Part shown: positions 55,122 to 59,264 of the stretch, piece by piece | Position numbering within the stretch: position 1 is the stretch's first letter | How the letters are laid out: each line of letters starts with the position of its first letter | NCBI GenBank assembly: GCA_016927905.1 | Contig: JAFGLW010000018.1 | Location: forward strand, 1-59,264 | DNA from: a candidate division CSSED10-310 bacterium | Lineage (GTDB): Bacteria > CSSED10-310 > JAFGJC01 | DNA: 59,264 bases | Reading direction: 5' to 3' | Translations under genes and position numbers: made by a program | Notes under the pieces: model-generated | What the model was told of the DNA's origin: nothing | What the model saw: only the letters and a program-made list of their open reading frames with translations | Database searches by the model: none

Positions 55122-55778
55122 ATGTTCGAAACCGGGCGGACAGGGAAATTTGCCAAGATTGAACCCCGGCTCCGTATCGTGATCGGGGATATCCGAACGG
55201 TGGGTGGTTTTTCGGTGATGCCATCGGTCAGAGATCTCAACCGGATACTCTTCAAAAAGCGGTCCGTGATGATGGATGATCATACGGGCAAGTTGATGGA
55301 TGCAGCGGGGAAGATGGCGGAGGTTTGCGTCCAACCGGCTGCTGTATATGGATTGTTTCCACCGGAAAATATTTCATGCTCCGCACTGCAGGATTCGTCT
55401 CTGGTGGGGCTGGCCCTGGTAACCATCGGGCCAGCTCTTGAGATGGCGGTGGAGCGCGCGAGGGAATCCGGTGAGCTGGCACTGGCGACGGTTCTGGATG
55501 CTTATGGTTCAGCCTGGGTGGAAGGCGCGGTGGAAGCCGTTCAACAGGTGATTATCCTGGAATCGGAACAGATTGGCATGAAGTGGGGAAAGCGTAAAAG
55601 CCCGGGATTTCCAACCTGGCCGCTGGAGAATCAGCGGGAGTTGCTTACGATCCTGCATTCCGGGAGGATCGGAGTCACATTGAATGCAGCGTGCATGATG
55701 ATGCCCCGAAAATCGGTTTCGTTCGGGATGCCTCTCCGGGAAAAGCGGGAAGTGACAGGGAAGTCGATTTCCCCTTGA
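55122..55778 (+). CDS. MetH-activation-domain-like protein
   Basis: The protein has 218 residues. LVGLALVTIGPALEMAVERA and a block with SPGFPTWPLENQRELL, IGVTLNAACMMMPRKSVSFG match the SAM-binding activation domain of B12-dependent methionine synthase, which methylates inactive cob(II)alamin back to the active state. Free-standing versions are thought to reactivate corrinoid proteins. No methyltransferase, B12 or homocysteine domain is attached. Its operon neighbours include a cobalamin-type radical SAM protein, so a reactivation role is a fair inference. It begins one base after the previous stop. Confidence 0.75.
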   Translation: MFETGRTGKFAKIEPRLRIVIGDIRTVGGFSVMPSVRDLNRILFKKRSVMMDDHTGKLMDAAGKMAEVCVQPAAVYGLFPPENISCSALQDSSLVGLALVTIGPALEMAVERARESGELALATVLDAYGSAWVEGAVEAVQQVIILESEQIGMKWGKRKSPGFPTWPLENQRELLTILHSGRIGVTLNAACMMMPRKSVSFGMPLREKREVTGKSISP

Positions 55779-55851
55779 AATAGACCGCCTGGATTGGGTA
55801 TCTTAAGGGTCGAAAAGACTGCTTTATATATGATCTACAAAAGGGGAGATC

Positions 55852-58800
55852 ATGGCTGAATCCAAACCTGTATCGAACGGAACTGAAAGCGGGTTGAAAA
55901 GCGGCGGAACGCACCGAACTAAAGATTTAGAGCAGATCTATCAGAATCTCCTGGATGAATCACCCCACGGCACCATCCAGACCGATCCGGACGGAATTGT
56001 CGTCTTTATCAGCCGATCCGCGATCGATATGCTGGGATTGAATAACGGACGGTTTATCGGTGAGAAACTCACCGAGCTCCTACCGCATGAACACATTCAA
56101 CGATTTTATGATGCGTTAAATAAAAAGAACATTCCCAAGACCCTGACATCTCCAGCGACAATTCATCTGGAACTTGAAAATGAGCGGATGGTGGACATGG
56201 TTTTAAAACCGACTGTCATCCGGAAGAACGGCAGAACGGTCCAGGTATTCTGGACCATGATCAACATCACCCGGAAGGGATCCGTCCAACGCAAACAGGC
56301 GTTCATGAGCATGCTGTTCGATTACATGACGGATGCCGTTGTGATCACCGATACCCAATTCCGGATTATAACCATCAACCGGGCTGCAGAGAATCTTTTT
56401 GGTTACAGTTCGAATGAAATCAGAGGCATGATGCCTTCTGTTTTTTTGGAAGGGGTGCAGCCTCTTGATCTGTACCGGGAAAATATTCAAAAGTGTTTTA
56501 TGGCGGATTTGAACTGGGAAATCTGCCTGACCGGGAGACGCAGGGACGGAAGCACGTTCAAATGCGAACTGCGGGTGGCGCCGATTTTTGACAAGCACGG
56601 TGTGATGACCTATTTCCTGGGTTTTCACCGGGATGTGTCCCATGTCTGGAAATCCGAGATGCATTTGCGGCAGAGCAAGGCGATGGCCGAAGTAATGCTG
56701 GCTGCCAACCAGAATATCGCGATTCTGGTTGACACAGATGCCAAAATCATCACGCTGAACGAATCCACAGCTCGAGCGATGGGAGACACCGTCGAGAATC
56801 TGATCGGCAAATGCGCGTATGACTGCTTCCCCCCGGATGTGCGAAAAGTGCGATATGCTATGGGTCAACAGGCAATCCGAACCCAAAAGATCGTTCGTTT
56901 CGTGGACAGACATGGGGGCCGCTCGTTCGACAGTATTATCTATCCGATCCGGAACGAGCGGGACGAAGTCGTGCAGCTGGCCATCTTCTCCAACGACATC
57001 ACCGAACAGGAACAGGCAAAGGAAAACCTGAAGCGCAGCGAGGAGCAGACCCGGGCCTTGATCAATGCCACGGCCGATTATGCCATTCTGGTGGACCGGG
57101 ACGGCGCATTCCTTTCTCTCAATAAAAGGACAGCCGAAATACTGGGTAAACCGATGGAGGAGTTGATCGGAAAGCGCGCATTCGATTGTTTTCCATCTCC
57201 CGTTGCCGAGAACCGGCGAACCATGTTCGAAAAAGTTCTCAGAACACGGGAACCGGCGTACTATGAGGAAAAACTGGCAGACCGGACACTCATGAACAGC
57301 ATCTATCCCGTATATGATGACGATGGAGAGGTGATTTCGGTCGCGATTTACTCCACGAACATCACCAGTCAGATCGAGAAGCAGCGGGCACTCGAGGAAA
57401 GCGAAGAGAAATACCGGAATGTAATCGAAAACTCCAATGACGGCATCTGCATTATTCACAATCGGGAAATCCGGTTCATAAACAGCCGGATGCAAGACAT
57501 GCTTGAATATTCCCTGCATGACGTGATCGGCAGGGATTTTACTGGATTTTTTCCACCGGAGGAACGACCCAGAGTTGAGCGTTATTACCGGGAATATTTC
57601 CATTGGGGGCGCATCAAATTTCAGTTTGAGAGCATCCTGTCGCACCGGAACGGTTCCCGGATTGAGGTGGAAGTCAATGTAATGCCCCTGACACTTCAGA
57701 ACCAAGAAATGACCCTGGCGTTTGTACGTGATATCACCGAGAGAAAACAGTATCAGGCTGAGATCATGAAATCACAGAAACTGGAATCACTGGGTATACT
57801 GGCCGGCGGAATCGCTCATGACTTCAACAATATTCTGACCGCGATTCAGGGGTATGTCTCGGTGTTGAAACGCAGACCGGTTGATGATGATTCATCTGCC
57901 GCCGTACTGGAGACCATCGAGAGAGTCGCCTGTCAGGCCGGCGATCTGACGCAGCAGCTTCTGATTTTTGCCCGGGGAGGTGCACCGGTCAGGAGAACGG
58001 AATCGATCGGGAATCTCGTGGTTGATTTAACGGAGTTTTCGCTGCGCGGATCGAATGTCAAGGCGGAATTCGACATCCGGGGGGATCTGTGGCCGGTGGA
58101 TATTGACAAAGCCCAGTTCAACCAGGTCATCAACAATCTGGTGATCAACGCTGTCCAGGCAATGCCGGAAGGCGGCAGGATCCAGGTAACGGCTGAAAAC
58201 CGCCTGATTGGTCCGGGTGAGATTCCGGTCTTGAATCCGGGCAAATACATTCAAATCCAATTCGTGGATTCCGGGCACGGGATTCCGGGCGATATTCAAA
58301 GCAAGGTGTTCGATCCGTTTTTCACGACCAAGCAATCCGGGAGCGGACTGGGTCTGACCATTGTCTATTCGATCATCCGGAAACATGGCGGGCATGTCAT
58401 GCTGCAATCCGATCCGGGAGAAGGTGCTGCGGTTATCATGTTTCTGCCCGCATCCGATGCGGCTCCGGTTCCGGACGATACCAAACCCCGGGACATTGAA
58501 GGAGGTCATGAACGAATCCTGTTAATGGATGACGATGCAATGGTGCGTGCGGTTGTGGAAATCATGAGCAGCGATCTGGGATATCGAATCGACAGCGCTC
58601 AGGACGGTTCGGAAGCCATCCGGATGTATCAGAAAGCGATGGGGGATGGGGATCCCTACCGGATCGTGATCATGGATCTGACCGTATCCGGTGGTATGGG
58701 TGGCGTGGAAGCCATGCGGATTCTGAAAGGTTGCGACCCGGCAATCCGGGCCATCGTCTCCAGCGGATACTCTAATGATCCGGTTCTGGCAGATTACGCA

Positions 58801-58896
58801 CGGTATGGTTTCCTGGATTATATTGCCAAGCCTTATAATATCAAGGATCTGGCTTCCAAGCTTCGATCCGTGATCAGATCGGATGCATATAATTAA
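55852..58896 (+). CDS. Hybrid histidine kinase with five PAS domains and receiver
   Basis: The protein has 1014 residues. AAAGGGGAG precedes ATG 55852. Five PAS modules follow one another (about 25-140, 150-265, 280-385, 400-510, 525-635), then HisKA with His656 in GGIAHDFNN, HATPase (about 745-865, NNLVINAVQAMPEGG, DSGHGI, GSGLGLTIVYSI) and a receiver (about 880-1010) with phospho-acceptor Asp942 in IVIMDLTVSGG and Lys in IAKPYN. PAS3 and PAS4 share the LIGKxAxDCFP block and look duplicated. No transmembrane segment is seen, so it is a cytosolic sensor. No separate regulator is adjacent, so the partner is unknown. Confidence 0.92.
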   Translation: MAESKPVSNGTESGLKSGGTHRTKDLEQIYQNLLDESPHGTIQTDPDGIVVFISRSAIDMLGLNNGRFIGEKLTELLPHEHIQRFYDALNKKNIPKTLTSPATIHLELENERMVDMVLKPTVIRKNGRTVQVFWTMINITRKGSVQRKQAFMSMLFDYMTDAVVITDTQFRIITINRAAENLFGYSSNEIRGMMPSVFLEGVQPLDLYRENIQKCFMADLNWEICLTGRRRDGSTFKCELRVAPIFDKHGVMTYFLGFHRDVSHVWKSEMHLRQSKAMAEVMLAANQNIAILVDTDAKIITLNESTARAMGDTVENLIGKCAYDCFPPDVRKVRYAMGQQAIRTQKIVRFVDRHGGRSFDSIIYPIRNERDEVVQLAIFSNDITEQEQAKENLKRSEEQTRALINATADYAILVDRDGAFLSLNKRTAEILGKPMEELIGKRAFDCFPSPVAENRRTMFEKVLRTREPAYYEEKLADRTLMNSIYPVYDDDGEVISVAIYSTNITSQIEKQRALEESEEKYRNVIENSNDGICIIHNREIRFINSRMQDMLEYSLHDVIGRDFTGFFPPEERPRVERYYREYFHWGRIKFQFESILSHRNGSRIEVEVNVMPLTLQNQEMTLAFVRDITERKQYQAEIMKSQKLESLGILAGGIAHDFNNILTAIQGYVSVLKRRPVDDDSSAAVLETIERVACQAGDLTQQLLIFARGGAPVRRTESIGNLVVDLTEFSLRGSNVKAEFDIRGDLWPVDIDKAQFNQVINNLVINAVQAMPEGGRIQVTAENRLIGPGEIPVLNPGKYIQIQFVDSGHGIPGDIQSKVFDPFFTTKQSGSGLGLTIVYSIIRKHGGHVMLQSDPGEGAAVIMFLPASDAAPVPDDTKPRDIEGGHERILLMDDDAMVRAVVEIMSSDLGYRIDSAQDGSEAIRMYQKAMGDGDPYRIVIMDLTVSGGMGGVEAMRILKGCDPAIRAIVSSGYSNDPVLADYARYGFLDYIAKPYNIKDLASKLRSVIRSDAYN

Positions 58897-59264
58897 AATT
58901 ACGAAGTCAACGAATGCACCCATCAATCCGTGTCTCAAGATCGGAAGACATGTGGGAATATTTTGCTTATTTCCAGTCAAGAATGAAATGTCCCCAGGAT
59001 GATGTTCCAACCTCTAAAACGAGTTTATCTTCCCGCCGTTTTACGCAAAACCGCCCCACCCAAACCCTCCCAGGCGAAAGCGGCCGCTTTCAGGGGAGGG
59101 CTTTCAGGTACTGCAACTCGTTGAAAAATTTACCCGGGGGAGCGGTATCGGGAAGGTTCCCCGTTCCCCCGAGTCGTTTAGCCCGTAAATTTCACCAGTA
59201 CGTTGAGAAGAGCCATCAGGCATATATTTTCGGAAGTCAACTTGGATTTCAGGTTGAATTTGGA
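58897..59264. other. Right-edge intergenic region with two GC-rich hairpins
   Basis: Hairpin 1: CCCTCCC (59065-59071) and GGGAGGG (59094-59100) flank a perfect 16-bp palindrome, GAAAGCGGCCGCTTTC (59076-59091). Hairpin 2: CGGGGGA (59135-59141) and TCCCCCG (59165-59171), with inner GGGAA/TTCCC pairing. Neither is followed by a T-run. They lie between the hybrid kinase and the partial minus-strand frame, and could be bidirectional terminators or part of a mobile-element end. Confidence 0.5.
59178..59264 (-). CDS. Partial frame entering from the right edge (C-terminal end)
   Basis: Twenty-eight codons are open from the window end to TAA at 59178, with the sequence ending SENICLMALLNVLVKFTG. This is too short to identify. 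Its hydrophobic end could be the tail of a transposase or any other protein. It is listed only because the frame is open at the edge and the two hairpins follow it. Confidence 0.25.
   Translation of the reverse strand, partial: SKFNLKSKLTSENICLMALLNVLVKFTG

Noticed and set aside
1..59264. CRISPR array, prophage, integron or IS element
   Set aside because: No direct-repeat/spacer series, integrase or phage genes and no clear transposase; the partial right-edge frame is too short to name.
1..59264. tRNA or rRNA genes
   Set aside because: No cloverleaf-like segments with the expected conserved arms, and no rRNA conserved blocks, were recognised by eye.

Overview
The window looks like chromosome from an uncultured diderm (Gram-negative-type) bacterium. 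The evidence is a beta-barrel porin ending in Phe, a lipobox lipoprotein, an MltD-like lytic transglycosylase, PBP4-type DacB and large secreted proteins with Pro/Thr-rich linkers. The phylum cannot be fixed by reading alone. PT-linker secreted proteins and a C25 (gingipain-type) peptidase occur in several candidate phyla and deep-branching lineages, so this is only a weak hint. No phage, plasmid, IS-element core, CRISPR array, rRNA or tRNA was recognised.

Layout. 1-396 holds a tandem 60-bp repeat and a perfect hairpin. 397-3755 (+) encodes a secreted trypsin-like protease, an M55 D-aminopeptidase and AcpS. 3801-8260 (-) encodes an XRE regulator and a giant Ser/Thr kinase-AAA-TPR protein. 8701-10436 holds a PRMT-like methyltransferase, a C-terminal fragment of another methyltransferase and a DUF1232 protein. 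10607-17391 holds a structured 5' leader with a large PT-linked secreted protein, then a convergent C25 peptidase. 17755-20364 (+) encodes a lipoprotein and a long KamA-family radical SAM protein. 20358-22523 (-) encodes glyS followed by a MntA/HepT-like pair whose signature motifs are degraded. 22721-30724 (+) is a complete phosphate regulon, phoB-phoR-porin-pstSCAB-phoU, with two Pho-box-like 11-bp-phased arrays. 30753-37047 holds a small membrane protein, an SDR with an unusual C-terminal half, an unrecognised gene, pepD, a DUF362-ferredoxin and rsmI. 37148-41671 (+) encodes a sigma-70 factor behind a near-consensus promoter, then polA-coaE. 50396 down to 41661 (-) is a compact operon, patZ-like/FHA/dacB/MrfA-MrfB fusion/lytic transglycosylase, with ATGA overlaps at three junctions. 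50535-55778 (+) is an operon of nucleoside kinase, B12-type radical SAM, a 51-codon small ORF, a polytopic membrane protein and a MetH-activation-domain-like protein. 55852-58896 (+) is a five-PAS hybrid histidine kinase. The right edge has two GC-rich hairpins and a partial frame on the minus strand.

How the genes work together. PhoR/PhoB would sense phosphate limitation and bind the two Pho arrays, driving their own gene and the porin-PstSCAB-PhoU uptake system. The minus-strand operon joins CoA-dependent acylation, FHA phospho-threonine reading, cell-wall trimming (DacB, transglycosylase) and DNA repair (MrfAB fusion). The 50.5-55.8 kb operon joins a cobalamin-type radical SAM enzyme to a protein resembling the cobalamin reactivation domain of methionine synthase.

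Items most worth a second look: the structured leader at 10642-10866, the doubly degenerate MntA/HepT pair, the MrfA-MrfB fusion, the small ORF at 53694-53849, the two Pho arrays and the mutually exclusive hairpins in the glyS leader.
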